DNA of 64,000 nucleotides from positions 124,001 through 188,000 of the forward strand of contig UBWZ01000014.1 in assembly GCA_900469345.1 (NCBI GenBank). Reading direction: 5' to 3'. Positions 8,202 through 16,770 of the stretch are shown one piece after another. The stretch's first letter is position 1, and every line of letters starts with the position of its first letter. The stretch is from Hyphomicrobiales bacterium. Lineage in GTDB: Bacteria; Pseudomonadota; Alphaproteobacteria; Rhizobiales; Rhizobiaceae. Made by a program: the position numbers and the translations under genes. Under the pieces are notes generated by a model. It did no database searches, was not told the DNA's origin, and saw only the letters and a list, made by a program, of their open reading frames with translations.

Positions 8202-9011
8202 ATGGACTTACAACTCCAAAACAAGGTTGCGCTGGTCACGGGAAGCAGCAAGGGGATTGGCGAGGGTGTGGCCAGAGGCCTCGCGAAGGAAGGGGCAACC
8301 GTTCTTGTCCACGGTCGCGACAGAATGAAAACAGAGGACGTCGCGCATGACATCATATCCTCTGGAGGTCGGGCATTCGCGGTATTCGGCGACCTGACAG
8401 TGTCGGATCAGGTCGATCGTCTTGTTAGGGATTCCAAGGCCGCAGCAGGGTCGATCGACATCCTGGTCAATAATGCCGGCGGATCTGCCCCGGCAGAGGA
8501 TTGGACTTCGACAAACCCTGAAACGTGGGCCGCTGTCTATGACATGAACGTGCTCGCATCTGTGAGGATCATCTCGCTAGTTCTGCCCGCAATGAAAGCA
8601 TCGCGGTGGGGTCGGATCATAAACATCTCAAGCCTGGCGGCCCTGATGCCGCCCGCAAGTCGACCGGACTACTCCGCCGCCAAGGCGGCCATGATCGCGA
8701 TGACGGCGTCGCTCGCAAAAGACGTTGCTGCATACGGCATCACCGCAAACACCGTTTCGCCTGGAACGGTGCATAGCATCAGTTTGGATACCGCATTCCG
8801 TAAGAAAGCCATTGAGAGGGGGATGGCCATTGACGCCCCCTGGGACGACATAGAGAGAGAAATCCTGCCAATGTTTGCTCAGGTGCCCGTTGGAAGGGTC
8901 GGAACCCTCGAGGAGATTGCAGATGCGATTGCGTTTCTCTCGAGCCCCCGTGCTGGCTATATCACAGGAGCAAACCTCCGACTTGACGGAGGAATGTGGC
9001 CAGGGATGTAG
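8202..9011 (+). CDS. SDR-family oxidoreductase
   Basis: 269 aa SDR with TGSSKGIG (residue 14), NNAGGS (about 91), INISSLAAL (catalytic Ser) and YSAAKAAM (Tyr/Lys), ending in GANLRLDGGMWPGM. The insertion after the active site (SLDTAFRKKAIERGMAIDAPWDDIERE) is typical of SDRs annotated as 3-oxoacyl-ACP reductase in aromatic or terpenoid catabolism loci. It is divergent from and presumably regulated by the HxlR gene. It reduces or oxidises an unknown carbonyl substrate in the cytoplasm. Confidence 0.88.
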   Translation: MDLQLQNKVALVTGSSKGIGEGVARGLAKEGATVLVHGRDRMKTEDVAHDIISSGGRAFAVFGDLTVSDQVDRLVRDSKAAAGSIDILVNNAGGSAPAEDWTSTNPETWAAVYDMNVLASVRIISLVLPAMKASRWGRIINISSLAALMPPASRPDYSAAKAAMIAMTASLAKDVAAYGITANTVSPGTVHSISLDTAFRKKAIERGMAIDAPWDDIEREILPMFAQVPVGRVGTLEEIADAIAFLSSPRAGYITGANLRLDGGMWPGM

Positions 9012-9056
9012 CAGGACAACAGAGAAGCTGCGCCAAACCTGTCTAAGTTCCCCGCC

Positions 9057-10043
9057 TCAGTTCCAGTTTGCCATGACGAACCGGTGGATCTCCGCTTCGA
9101 GTTCCTGGTCTTCCGGCGTCCCCCCCATGAAGCCACCATGGGGCATAGCTTCGAGGACGTGCAATTCGGTTTCCACGCCAGCTTTTCGCAAGGCTCGATG
9201 CATCCTCACCGTGTTTGACAGGAACAGGTCACGCGTGCCGGTCTGCAGGAATGTCGGCGGAAAGCCCGCCAAATCGCCGAAGAGCGGCGATAGATAGGGA
9301 TTGGAGAGATCGGCACCACCGGCGTAGAGCAGGTTGTTTGATCGTAGCGGGCGGGGCAGAACGAGATCAATCATCTGGTTGGTCTGGAAGCTGTCACCGG
9401 ATTCGGTGAGGTCAACCTGTGGCGAGAGCAAGACTAATCTGCCAGGCATTGGCATGCCTTCATCTCTTGCCCGCAGCAGCATGGCAGTCGCGAGATTGCC
9501 GCCTGCCGATCTCCCCAGGATGATTACCTTGTCGGGGGAGTGACCTCTCAAGACATGACGGTACGTGGCTAAGCAGTCATCAAGAGCGGCCGGATAGGGA
9601 TGCTCAGGCGGCATCCGGTAATCGACGCCGTAGCATCGCACGGCGTGCTGGTGAGCTTGGCGTCGCGCACTGACGCGACAGGCCTCACCGCCTCCGAACA
9701 CCAATGCGCCGCCATGCAGGTCGATGAGTGCGCCACGCTCATGAAATGCTCCGTGCGGCGTCGCGACATAGATCGTTGCTTGTTCGACTACAATTGTCTT
9801 GACTGTGGACTGCAAACTCCCGGCAAGATCTTTGGCCGCGGCGGCGTAATGCGCATCTACTGCGGCTTTCATCATCATCCAGCCTGAAAAATCCTCTGGG
9901 GACGGCATTTCGAACCGCGCATTCATAGGGCTGCCGTCCTTGTCGACCAGGCGCGACAGTGCCGCTTGTGCTTCGACGCTGATGGACTGTGGGGCCTGAA
10001 TCATCCGTGAAGGGACGGCTGCACTGCGTGAGGAATTGCTCAT
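9057..10043 (-). CDS. Alpha/beta hydrolase, HSL-family esterase
   Basis: 328 aa. It has the hormone-sensitive-lipase oxyanion motif DLHGGALVFGG (about residue 108), nucleophile elbow GRSAGGN (about 175), catalytic Asp in TGTRDLFLSN and His in MPHGGFMG near the C-terminus. It is an acyl-ester hydrolase of the HSL (family IV) type, predicted cytoplasmic because no signal peptide is visible. It converges with the SDR at 8202-9011. No regulator-specific site was seen in the 190 bases upstream of it. Confidence 0.88.
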   Translation of the reverse strand: MSNSSRSAAVPSRMIQAPQSISVEAQAALSRLVDKDGSPMNARFEMPSPEDFSGWMMMKAAVDAHYAAAAKDLAGSLQSTVKTIVVEQATIYVATPHGAFHERGALIDLHGGALVFGGGEACRVSARRQAHQHAVRCYGVDYRMPPEHPYPAALDDCLATYRHVLRGHSPDKVIILGRSAGGNLATAMLLRARDEGMPMPGRLVLLSPQVDLTESGDSFQTNQMIDLVLPRPLRSNNLLYAGGADLSNPYLSPLFGDLAGFPPTFLQTGTRDLFLSNTVRMHRALRKAGVETELHVLEAMPHGGFMGGTPEDQELEAEIHRFVMANWN

Positions 10044-10233
10044 TTCTTGCTCTGTAATGGAACGAAGCGACGATGACTTTTTCTCGAACCCGGGCGCCGG
10101 TCTGGCCTGTCGATTTTAGATGTTCTGCCCGAGACATGAGATCGCTTCAGATTGGCACTTGGGTCCGCAGCCAGATGACTGACTGTATCCCATTGCTTTG
10201 AAGGGAGAATAGCCTATTACCAAACTGATTTTG

Positions 10234-10881
10234 CTACCACCTCAACAGTTTGGGCCCGATTGACGCTCCCAGTGCCGCTACACATGCAATGGCGATCGAA
10301 TACCATACCGCCACAAAGGCAGCGCCATCGTTGAGGCAGGCGATGGTATAGGCGAGACCACCAACGGAACCTGCAAGGAAACCTGCAATAGCGCCTGCCT
10401 GGCTGAGCCGCGTGGGCGTTCCGGCCCGCATCGCAGAAAGAATAGCGGCGAGCGCCGGGATGGAAGCCATGATGATAGTACCCGCACAATTTAGCACCGA
10501 GTAGGTGTGAACCCCAAGCAAGGGAAAGCCGCTCCGATCAAACAGAGCTCCGATAAGCAGGAACACCAGTGCTGGAGCAAGAAAAAGAACCGTATGAGGC
10601 GCCTGGCCCGGCTGGACCACTGTCAAAACAAGCTGAAACCCGCCGGCAGCTACAAGAACCATGCCGATGACCTTGAACAGGAACGTCCATGTCGGGAGTA
10701 TCTGCATGAGGTCGGAGCGAGGTCCGGCGATCATCACAACGACACCAGTCGCTGCCAGGATCGAAAAGACCAGCGCGACAGGTAGGACGATCGAGAGACG
10801 GAGCGAAAGTGACGCGCCTTTACCAGCTTGCGCTGCAAGCCCTCGAATAAGATCGTCCGTTGGTTGTCGATTGTCATTCAT
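10234..10881 (-). CDS. nrsF: NrsF-family anti-sigma factor (DUF1109)
   Basis: 215 aa with six predicted membrane helices after a short cytoplasmic N-terminus, the DUF1109/NrsF architecture. Cys132 (VLNCAGTI) and Cys182 (TIACLND) sit where NrsF of Caulobacter carries its two functionally important cysteines; Cys200 is extra. The start overlaps the end of the sigma-factor gene by 8 bases, which indicates translational coupling. It is expected to hold the sigma factor at the inner membrane and release it under metal or oxidative stress, based on the Caulobacter SigF-NrsF precedent. Confidence 0.85.
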   Translation of the reverse strand: MNDNRQPTDDLIRGLAAQAGKGASLSLRLSIVLPVALVFSILAATGVVVMIAGPRSDLMQILPTWTFLFKVIGMVLVAAGGFQLVLTVVQPGQAPHTVLFLAPALVFLLIGALFDRSGFPLLGVHTYSVLNCAGTIIMASIPALAAILSAMRAGTPTRLSQAGAIAGFLAGSVGGLAYTIACLNDGAAFVAVWYSIAIACVAALGASIGPKLLRW

Positions 10882-11446
10882 GCCCGGGGCCTCTTCTCTG
10901 TGTTGCCGCCATCAGTTTCTTCAACGAGCGATGGAAAGCGACGCGCACCGCTCCCTCGGTGGAACCGATTCGCGCAGCGGCCTCTTTGGTAGAGGCACCC
11001 TCAAGCCCGATGGCTCGGACAGCTGCCTGTTCGCCAGGGGGCAAGGCGGAGATTAGTTTTTCAACATCTGCCGGATTGCGTTCAGGATCGAACACCTCAA
11101 ATGAGAACAAGCCGGCCCACTGCTCCTCGGTCAAATCAACGCGCGTGCGTGCGTCACGGCCCAAGCGCCGGCTGGCATCAATGATCTTGTAGCGCGTAAT
11201 TGCGTTCAGCCACGGAAGCAGAGACCGCTTCGTATCCCATTGGTGGCGACGGGAATGCACTGCTATGAGCACTTCCTGGACGACATCCTCTGCCTCGTAA
11301 AGACTGAAACCCATATATCGCAAATGCGCCTCGACGATCCGCCGCACCGAAGCGGCGAAAGCCCTGAGAAACGCCTCGTAGGCAGCGCTATCTCCAGTGC
11401 GTTCCGCGCGCATCGCTTTCGCCCATCTGTCTTCCCGTGTGTCCAT
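10874..11446 (-). CDS. sigF: ECF RNA polymerase sigma factor (SigF/EcfF-like)
   Basis: 190 aa. Region 2 (EAEDVVQEVLIAVHSRRHQWD) and region 4 (STKEAAARIGSTEGAVRVAFHRSLKKLM) of sigma-70 ECF type are both complete. Paired with NrsF it belongs to the SigF group. A match to the SigF promoter consensus (GTAAC-N16-CGAA) lies directly upstream, so the gene is probably autoregulated. The predicted transcript starts only a few bases before the ATG at 11446; an internal ATG at 11413 is an alternative. Confidence 0.88.
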   Translation of the reverse strand: MDTREDRWAKAMRAERTGDSAAYEAFLRAFAASVRRIVEAHLRYMGFSLYEAEDVVQEVLIAVHSRRHQWDTKRSLLPWLNAITRYKIIDASRRLGRDARTRVDLTEEQWAGLFSFEVFDPERNPADVEKLISALPPGEQAAVRAIGLEGASTKEAAARIGSTEGAVRVAFHRSLKKLMAATQRRGPGHE

Positions 11447-11455
11447 GCACCCATG

Positions 11456-11483
11456 CTTTCGGTTGGACGAAACCCATTGTTAC
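11456..11483 (-). promoter_or_regulatory. Predicted SigF-type promoter of sigF-nrsF
   Basis: On the minus strand GTAACA is followed by exactly 16 bases and then CGAAAG, matching the Caulobacter SigF consensus GTAACC-N16-CGAA. It lies 10 bases upstream of the sigma factor start codon. Confidence 0.65.
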
Positions 11484-11536
11484 GACCTATCGCGAATTTA
11501 TTCGAATTTACGCGCCGATCACATAGTCGTGACGAT

Positions 11537-11563
11537 GTAAGATTGGGGAATTCCCAACGAAAG
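11537..11563 (+). promoter_or_regulatory. Possible SigF-type promoter of the exported hydrolase
   Basis: GTAAGA, 15 bases and CGAAAG lie 43 bases upstream of the hydrolase start. The elements match those before sigF but the spacer is one base short. A 15-base near-palindrome TTGGGGAATTCCCAA fills the spacer. Confidence 0.4.
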
Positions 11564-11605
11564 ACTCCTCCGAAGCATGTGCTTTACGATGAAAGGAAGT
11601 CCGGA

Positions 11606-12391
11606 ATGATCATGAACAGGCGCACATTTTCCACTGCTATGCTTGCCGGCGCGGCAGCATCAATGCTTTCAACCAAAGGCATGGCCGCATCGGCGGCCGG
11701 CCACCCAGAAAAGGCCCGTAACGTTGTCTTCGTCCATGGGCTATTCGCAGATGGTTCCTGCTGGAGCGAAGTGATATCGAGGCTGCAGCCCGAGGGCTTG
11801 AACATCACATCCGTGCAGAACCCTCTGACTACTCTCTCGGAATCGGTTGCTGCTGCGGAGCGAGTACTGGCGCGGCAGGATGGGCCAACAGTATTGGTAG
11901 GGCACTCATTTGGGGGAATGATTGTAACTCAGGCCGGCATGCATCCTAATGTGTCGGCTCTCGTGTACGTCGCCGCCCGTGCACCCGACGCAAACGAGGA
12001 TTTTGGCGCTTTGGCAAAAACCTTCCCTACTCCCCCCGCTTCTGCCGGGATCGTTTTCGACGGTGAGGAAGGGAGACTTAGCGAGAAGGCATTCCTCGAG
12101 GACTTCGCCGGCGACATTCCAACGGCCCGCGCGAAGGTGCTGTATGCAACGCAGTATCCGTTCCAGAAGGCGCTACTCTCAGGCAAAGTTATCGAAGCCG
12201 CTTGGCGCCACAAGCCCAGCTATTACGCGGTGTCGAGCGAGGACCGCACGATCAACCCGGACCTGCAGCGCTTTCTCGCCAAACGCATGGACGCAAAGGC
12301 AATCGAATTGAAAGCCAGCCATCTCTCGCTGATCTCGCACCCGGACGAGGTCGCGGAGCTTATCCTGGAAGCTGCAGGCCAGAAAGCCTAA
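11606..12391 (+). CDS. Exported alpha/beta hydrolase (Tat signal)
   Basis: 261 aa from the ATG at 11606, which has AAGGAAG six bases upstream; the long upstream open frame is not coding. The N-terminus MNRRTFSTAMLAGAAASML is a Tat-type signal followed by an alpha/beta hydrolase fold: VVFVHGLFADGSCW, nucleophile elbow VGHSFGG and catalytic His in SHLSLISHP. It belongs to the secreted hydrolase group often annotated as alpha/beta hydrolase in Rhizobiales. It is divergent from sigF, and its possible SigF-type promoter makes it a candidate member of that stress regulon. Confidence 0.85.
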   Translation: MIMNRRTFSTAMLAGAAASMLSTKGMAASAAGHPEKARNVVFVHGLFADGSCWSEVISRLQPEGLNITSVQNPLTTLSESVAAAERVLARQDGPTVLVGHSFGGMIVTQAGMHPNVSALVYVAARAPDANEDFGALAKTFPTPPASAGIVFDGEEGRLSEKAFLEDFAGDIPTARAKVLYATQYPFQKALLSGKVIEAAWRHKPSYYAVSSEDRTINPDLQRFLAKRMDAKAIELKASHLSLISHPDEVAELILEAAGQKA

Positions 12392-12798
12392 CCCGATCCG
12401 CGAAATTCAGACAGTCAGACACCGCTGCGTGACCTCCCCTAAACCTGCGCCAGTCGTCCAGTGACCTCTTTGCAAAGCGGACGGTTTCTAGGCAACGAGG
12501 CAAGCAGCGCAGTCGAGAGAGGACGACAGCCAAGACTGGGGGTGTCGTTCTTTCTCCGAGCTGTTAGGCAATGAATATATGTGTGCCAGGTTGTTCAGAT
12601 TTATCTCTCAAGCCATCTAGCTCTTGAAGGGATTTTAACTGCTGCCACGGCGTACGGGTGACAGAGCAATTGATTTTCTTGCTAATCTCAGAAGCAAGCG
12701 CGGTTTCCGATCTTAGATTGCGATGCCTTGATGAACTGTCAGGACGCGAGCTTCGAGCACATGCAACAGCGCTTGGTCTGCGGTAGCCATAGCGATAA
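12392..12798 (+). other. Intergenic stretch without recognised gene
   Basis: About 400 bases between the hydrolase and the convergent SnoaL-like gene. A short minus-strand open frame (12564-12815) has no recognisable features and overlaps the end of the neighbouring gene. No terminator with a T-run was seen. Confidence 0.5.
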
Positions 12799-13185
12799 TC
12801 AAGAAGAGACCGCATCAGAGATGTCGAAACGCACGATCTTGCTGCCTTCCATGTGGAAGATATGTATCACGGTCTTATCTTTCAGGTTGTGGTCCTGCTG
12901 TCCCTGCAGCGGATGACCGTCGAGGTCGAACACTGTCTGAACCACCTCGACGGTAACCGTATTTTCATTCTGGACTTGAAACCGAATGGGCTCGACGTGC
13001 GGACTAACAAGGGCCCACTGCCGCGTCCAGTACGCACGCACCGCCTCGCGCCCTTTCTCATGGCCTCCATCCATGCCGTTCGCCCAAGAGACATCATCGG
13101 AAAGCACGTCTAAAACCCCATCAACGTCGCGAGCATTGAAGCAGTCATAGAGGTGCCTGATCAACTGGATTTTATCGTGCGACAT
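12799..13185 (-). CDS. SnoaL-like (NTF2-fold) protein
   Basis: 128 aa. It shows the SnoaL/ketosteroid-isomerase-like pattern IRHLYDCFNARDVDGVLDVLSDDVSWANG at the N-terminus, GREAVRAYW in the middle and a beta-rich C-terminal half (VTVEVVQTVFDLDG, DKTVIHIFHMEGSKIVRFDI). Such proteins form small cone-shaped alpha+beta barrels that bind hydrophobic ligands, some being isomerases or cyclases. No catalytic assignment is possible. It is isolated; an N-terminally decayed relative is visible at about 37.8 kb. Confidence 0.82.
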   Translation of the reverse strand: MSHDKIQLIRHLYDCFNARDVDGVLDVLSDDVSWANGMDGGHEKGREAVRAYWTRQWALVSPHVEPIRFQVQNENTVTVEVVQTVFDLDGHPLQGQQDHNLKDKTVIHIFHMEGSKIVRFDISDAVSS

Positions 13186-13492
13186 GTCAGCCCCAATCTG
13201 AAGTGTCCGCTGGCCATAATTTCATCAACCCAGCGGGCGAACAAGGTTTACATATGCACATATATATTGTTCGTCAAGCACTATGGAAGCAGTCGTATTG
13301 CAAAAATTGTCCGCTCGATCCCTGTACTGATCCTCCGCACGTCGGGCTCTCTTGGGCCTAACAAAGCGGGTCCGAGTGCGCGCTCAATGGTATCGGTCAG
13401 TTCCCGTCCTTCTCGCCCTGCAGAACTGCCACGTAGACATGCAGTGACGCGACCGGCAAAGCCGCCGCCTATGCTGTCAATAACGCATCTAC
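13186..13492 (+). other. Intergenic stretch, possible gene remnant
   Basis: About 300 bases. The minus-strand frame across 13400-13480 contains VIDSIGGGFAGRVTACL, faintly like the cofactor domain of zinc-type quinone oxidoreductases, but without the rest of the family. It is treated as an unproven remnant. An A/T-rich stretch at 13250-13310 may hold the promoter of the SnoaL-like gene. Confidence 0.3.
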
Positions 13493-14086
13493 CTAGGCAA
13501 AGCGGCAAGCTTCCTCGAAATCGAGCCGCGGGCTGCGCGGAAAAACGGAGCCAGGATCGCCACTTCCCATACAGCAAATGAAGTTTGACTGTACGCTCGT
13601 ACCAACGAAAAACGCCTTATCGACCGCCGCATTGTCAAAGCCAGACATTGGTCCGCAATCAAGACCTAGCGCACGGGCTGCAATGATCAGGTATGCGCCT
13701 TGTAGGGTGCCATTACGCATCGCAGTTGCAGCCCGCACTTCTGGCGGGGCGAACGCCTTTTGCATGGCTTCGGCATTATGGGGCAAGAGCTGTGGCAGCT
13801 TGTCAGCAAAGCCGATGTCGTTGCCAATAATCACCGTGACTGGAGCTGCCAGAATTTTTGGCTGATTCCGCTCCGAAGCGAAGCCTGCAAGTCTCTCCTT
13901 CCCCTCAGCAGTGCGCACAAAAACGAACCGTGCTGGACTGGAGTTTGCCGAGGTTGGCCCCCATTTCAGCAGATCGTACAACTCGTGAAGCAAGCTTTCT
14001 CCGACCGGCGTTTTCGCCCAACCATTGTAGGTTCGAGCGCTCCGAAAAATCTGATCAAGGGAATCCTGGGAGATTGGCTGTCTCAT
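13493..14086 (-). CDS. Nitroreductase-family protein (RutE/HadB-like)
   Basis: 197 aa FMN-dependent nitroreductase fold with the RutE-type signature [34 protein letters not shown] and [11 protein letters not shown]. The family includes malonic semialdehyde reductase RutE, but there are no other rut genes here, so a stand-alone enoate/nitro/aldehyde reductase is more likely. It lies 18 bases downstream of the SDR at 14105-14899 on the same strand, so the two are probably co-transcribed. Confidence 0.87.
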   Translation of the reverse strand: MRQPISQDSLDQIFRSARTYNGWAKTPVGESLLHELYDLLKWGPTSANSSPARFVFVRTAEGKERLAGFASERNQPKILAAPVTVIIGNDIGFADKLPQLLPHNAEAMQKAFAPPEVRAATAMRNGTLQGAYLIIAARALGLDCGPMSGFDNAAVDKAFFVGTSVQSNFICCMGSGDPGSVFPRSPRLDFEEACRFA

Positions 14087-14104
14087 GATATCACTCTTTT
14101 GCTT

Positions 14105-14899
14105 TCAAAGGATTGAGCGCAGGACGCCGCCATCGACGCGCATGGCTGATCCGTTCGTCGCTGAGGCCTGCTCGGAGCAGAGGTAGACGATCATGTTGGC
14201 GACCTCGTCGGTGGTCGCGAACCTGCCGATGAGACTTGTCGGGCGCGCGGAGTTGAGGAATGCCTGCTCTGCATCGGACTGCGAGATACCGTGCTCTGTG
14301 GCCTGTGCGGCCATCCAGTTGGATAAGATCTCCGATCGCGTTGGCCCCGGCAGTACCGAGTTGACCGTGACGCCGGTACCAGCGGTTGTTTCGGCCAGTC
14401 CCCGCGCGATCGCAATCTGCGCGGTCTTCGTCACGCCGTAATCAATCATCTCCTTCGGGATGTTGACGCCGGACTCGCTGCTTACAAACACGACCCGCCC
14501 CCACCCGCGTCGCAACATCTGAGGCAAATAATGGCGCGTGGCACGAACACCGCTCATGACGTTGATCTGGAAGATGCTCCACCAGTCCCCATCTGTCGTA
14601 TCGATAAAGTCGCGCAGAACGGCAGTTCCGAGATTATTCACTAGGATGTCTGCGTCTGGCACTTGCGTGATCAGACGCTCGGCTCCTTCGGCCGTCGAAA
14701 GGTCTGCCGCGACGCCTGAAATATTCGCGTCTGGGAATGCATGGCGGATCTCCTGGATGGCCTTGTTGACCCGTGCGTCGCCTCTACCGTTAACAACGAC
14801 CGAGGCGCCCGCCCGCGCCAAGCCTTCGGCAGTCGCACGACCGATACCGGCGGTCGAGCCAGTGACAACCGCCTTCTTACCCGTGAAATCGATATTCAT
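14105..14899 (-). CDS. SDR-family oxidoreductase
   Basis: 264 aa. It has TGSTAGIG, DILVNNLG, the catalytic region VFVSSESGVNIPKEMIDYGVTK and a C-terminal RVDGG. The SESG-N-P-EM-YGV-K block and NSVLPGPT are shared with the frameshifted SDR at 36828-37618, so the two are paralogues of one SDR subgroup. In the Rossmann glycine motif the third position is filled normally. It heads a three-gene minus-strand series with the nitroreductase and follows the F420-type reductase gene. Confidence 0.88.
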   Translation of the reverse strand: MNIDFTGKKAVVTGSTAGIGRATAEGLARAGASVVVNGRGDARVNKAIQEIRHAFPDANISGVAADLSTAEGAERLITQVPDADILVNNLGTAVLRDFIDTTDGDWWSIFQINVMSGVRATRHYLPQMLRRGWGRVVFVSSESGVNIPKEMIDYGVTKTAQIAIARGLAETTAGTGVTVNSVLPGPTRSEILSNWMAAQATEHGISQSDAEQAFLNSARPTSLIGRFATTDEVANMIVYLCSEQASATNGSAMRVDGGVLRSIL

Positions 14900-14949
14900 T
14901 GTGAGGAGCTTTCCCTAAAGCACTAATGGAACGACCGTGTAGTTCCGTT

Positions 14950-15561
14950 TTATGCGGCGCCCACCTCATCGAATTTGACGAGATCCTGGAAGATGAGAGG
15001 GGCCCATTCATTCTCCTCGGCTTGCACGAGCCTGCCGCCCTCGGAAAGACGGCCAAGATTAACGGGCGCGAAGTCCAGTAGCTCGGCAAGCTCCGCAACG
15101 CGCGTAACGGCAGCCGCATTGTCACCTGCTAGAAATACGACACGGCGACCGCCGTTGATTGCGGGATCCTGCGCTAAAACCCGCGCGGCAAGGTGGTTAA
15201 ATCCTTTGACCACACTCGCGCCCGGATAGATGCTGACGACAAACGACGAGGACGGATGGCCGTCCAAATCCGCGAGCGGGACACCATAGGCGTTGGTGAC
15301 ATCGACCAAGATTTTGCCATTCCAGTCAGCCGCTCCAGCCAGTTTTTGATGTTTGGCGAAAGGTACAGCGAGGAATATGATGTCGGCCTCGAGAGCATCA
15401 GTGATCGCACCAGGCAAAACCGATGGACCAAGTGCCTGGGCGGTTGACGCGAGTTCCGGGGCCGTCCGCGTTGCGGCAACCGTCACTTCCATGCTCTTGC
15501 GGGCAAAGGCTGTTGCTATCGCCTGTCCTATTTTTCCGAACCCTATGATGGCGTATTTCAT
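14950..15561 (-). CDS. NADPH-dependent F420 reductase-like (NAD-binding) protein
   Basis: 203 aa from the ATG at 15561, which has an AGGAG ribosome site; the longer open frame upstream lacks one. The N-terminal dinucleotide motif is IIGFGKIGQAIA. The next segment, ILVDVTNAYGVPLADL, and the C-terminal FLAGDNAAAVTRVAELAELLDFAPVNLG match the NPD1/F420-oxidoreductase (COG2085) family. Rhizobia lack F420, so NAD(P) chemistry on an unknown substrate is expected. It is divergent from the LysR at 15794. Confidence 0.85.
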   Translation of the reverse strand: MKYAIIGFGKIGQAIATAFARKSMEVTVAATRTAPELASTAQALGPSVLPGAITDALEADIIFLAVPFAKHQKLAGAADWNGKILVDVTNAYGVPLADLDGHPSSSFVVSIYPGASVVKGFNHLAARVLAQDPAINGGRRVVFLAGDNAAAVTRVAELAELLDFAPVNLGRLSEGGRLVQAEENEWAPLIFQDLVKFDEVGAA

Positions 15562-15702
15562 GTGCTGCTCCTGTACATCCGCGCTTGATCCAGATGACTG
15601 AGTGAGCTGCGCACGACGACAACAGCACCTCAGTTCAACGGGCGTTCCGGCAACATAGGCAGGTTCGCGCAACCGGCTAAGTCTTGAAGTCTGCACAACC
15701 GT

Positions 15703-15718
15703 GGTGCACATTTGCACC
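15703..15718 (+). promoter_or_regulatory. LysR-type inverted repeat
   Basis: GGTGCA-CATT-TGCACC is a perfect 6-4-6 palindrome in the gap between the divergent reductase and lysR genes. A second GGTGCA half-site occurs just before the lysR start (about 15777-15782). This is consistent with recognition and activation sites for the adjacent LysR. Confidence 0.55.
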
Positions 15719-15793
15719 GGACACATCAATCTCGTAGCTGCTTAGTTTCTCATGGCGCGGGATGGATCGCAGTATGTGGTGCAAAGATAAGTC

Positions 15794-16684
15794 ATGCTGA
15801 ATTGGGACGATGTGCGGTATTTCCTTGCCGTATCCCGTAGCGGGTCAGTTCGCGGCGCAGCCGAGAAGCTTCAGGTCAACCATACGACCGTCTTAAGACG
15901 TATTGCGCAGCTGGAAGACCGTCTCGGTGCCAGGATGTTCGAGAAACTGCCGTCAGGTTATCGGCTCACAGATGCAGGTGAGCAAGTGCAAGAGTTTGCC
16001 GAACAGATGGAAACGTCGTCCCATCAACTCGAAAAACGAGTGCTCGGGCAAGATCAGGGGCTTCGCGGCGTCCTGCGTGTGACCATGGCGCCAACGGTCG
16101 CGACCCATTTGCTCATGCCCGATTTCGCTGAGTTCTCATATCTCCATCCCGAAATTGAGATGGAGATACTGTCAACGCTGGAACGAGTGAATCTGACAAA
16201 TCGCGAGGCTGATGTGGCAGTCCGGGTTGTGCATGACCGTAACACTCTGCCTGCGAACCTGCATGGGGTTAAAGGTCCGGACCTCAATAGCGGGGTTTAT
16301 ATAGCACGAGAACTTCTTGATGCCTGGCGGAAGGGAGAGACCAGCCGGATACGCTGGGTTTCCAAGACCCCGAATGGCATGCCCGACTGGGCTGGGATTT
16401 GCGACGTGCCGATAAACGGGCCTCCGTTCACGGTACCGGAAGATGAAGCACATATTGAAGCTTTACGCCGAGGTATCGGAGCCGGAGCGCTGCCATGTTT
16501 TGTGGGAGACGCTGAAGATCAATTGATACGCGTCCCGGGATCAAGATTGGCACCGCATGGGACGTTTTGGCTGCTCACCTATGGCGAGACCCGGAAGACC
16601 AAGCGGGTCCGACTGTTCATCGAATTCATGCGAGCTCGACTTTCCAGATATGCCGAAGCACTTAGCGGCAAGGATGCCGACTGA
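15794..16684 (+). CDS. LysR-family transcriptional regulator
   Basis: 296 aa. N-terminal wHTH is at residues 4-62 (WDDVRYFLAVSRSGSVRGAAEKLQVNHTTVLRRIAQLEDRLGARMFEK) followed by a LysR substrate-binding domain. The VNHTTVLRRI helix is characteristic of the LysR subgroup often found beside SDRs and reductases. It is divergent from the 14950-15561 reductase, with a palindrome between them, so it probably controls the reductase-SDR-nitroreductase series. Confidence 0.9.
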   Translation: MLNWDDVRYFLAVSRSGSVRGAAEKLQVNHTTVLRRIAQLEDRLGARMFEKLPSGYRLTDAGEQVQEFAEQMETSSHQLEKRVLGQDQGLRGVLRVTMAPTVATHLLMPDFAEFSYLHPEIEMEILSTLERVNLTNREADVAVRVVHDRNTLPANLHGVKGPDLNSGVYIARELLDAWRKGETSRIRWVSKTPNGMPDWAGICDVPINGPPFTVPEDEAHIEALRRGIGAGALPCFVGDAEDQLIRVPGSRLAPHGTFWLLTYGETRKTKRVRLFIEFMRARLSRYAEALSGKDAD

Positions 16685-16770
16685 GATCCTCACGGGAGCT
16701 GCTGAAGGATTTCCACCCATCTTTCGCAAAGCCTCCGCTTAGGATTGAGCCAGTACGTAATGGTAAGCAG

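Noticed and set aside
11240-11605. Long in-frame N-terminal extension of the exported hydrolase
   Set aside because: It overlaps sigF on the other strand and its promoter; the ATG at 11606 has a good ribosome site and starts a signal peptide.
13281-13577. Possible quinone oxidoreductase remnant (VIDSIGGGFAGRV) on the minus strand
   Set aside because: Only one short motif fits, the rest of the frame has no similarity, and it overlaps the nitroreductase end; recorded only as an unproven remnant.
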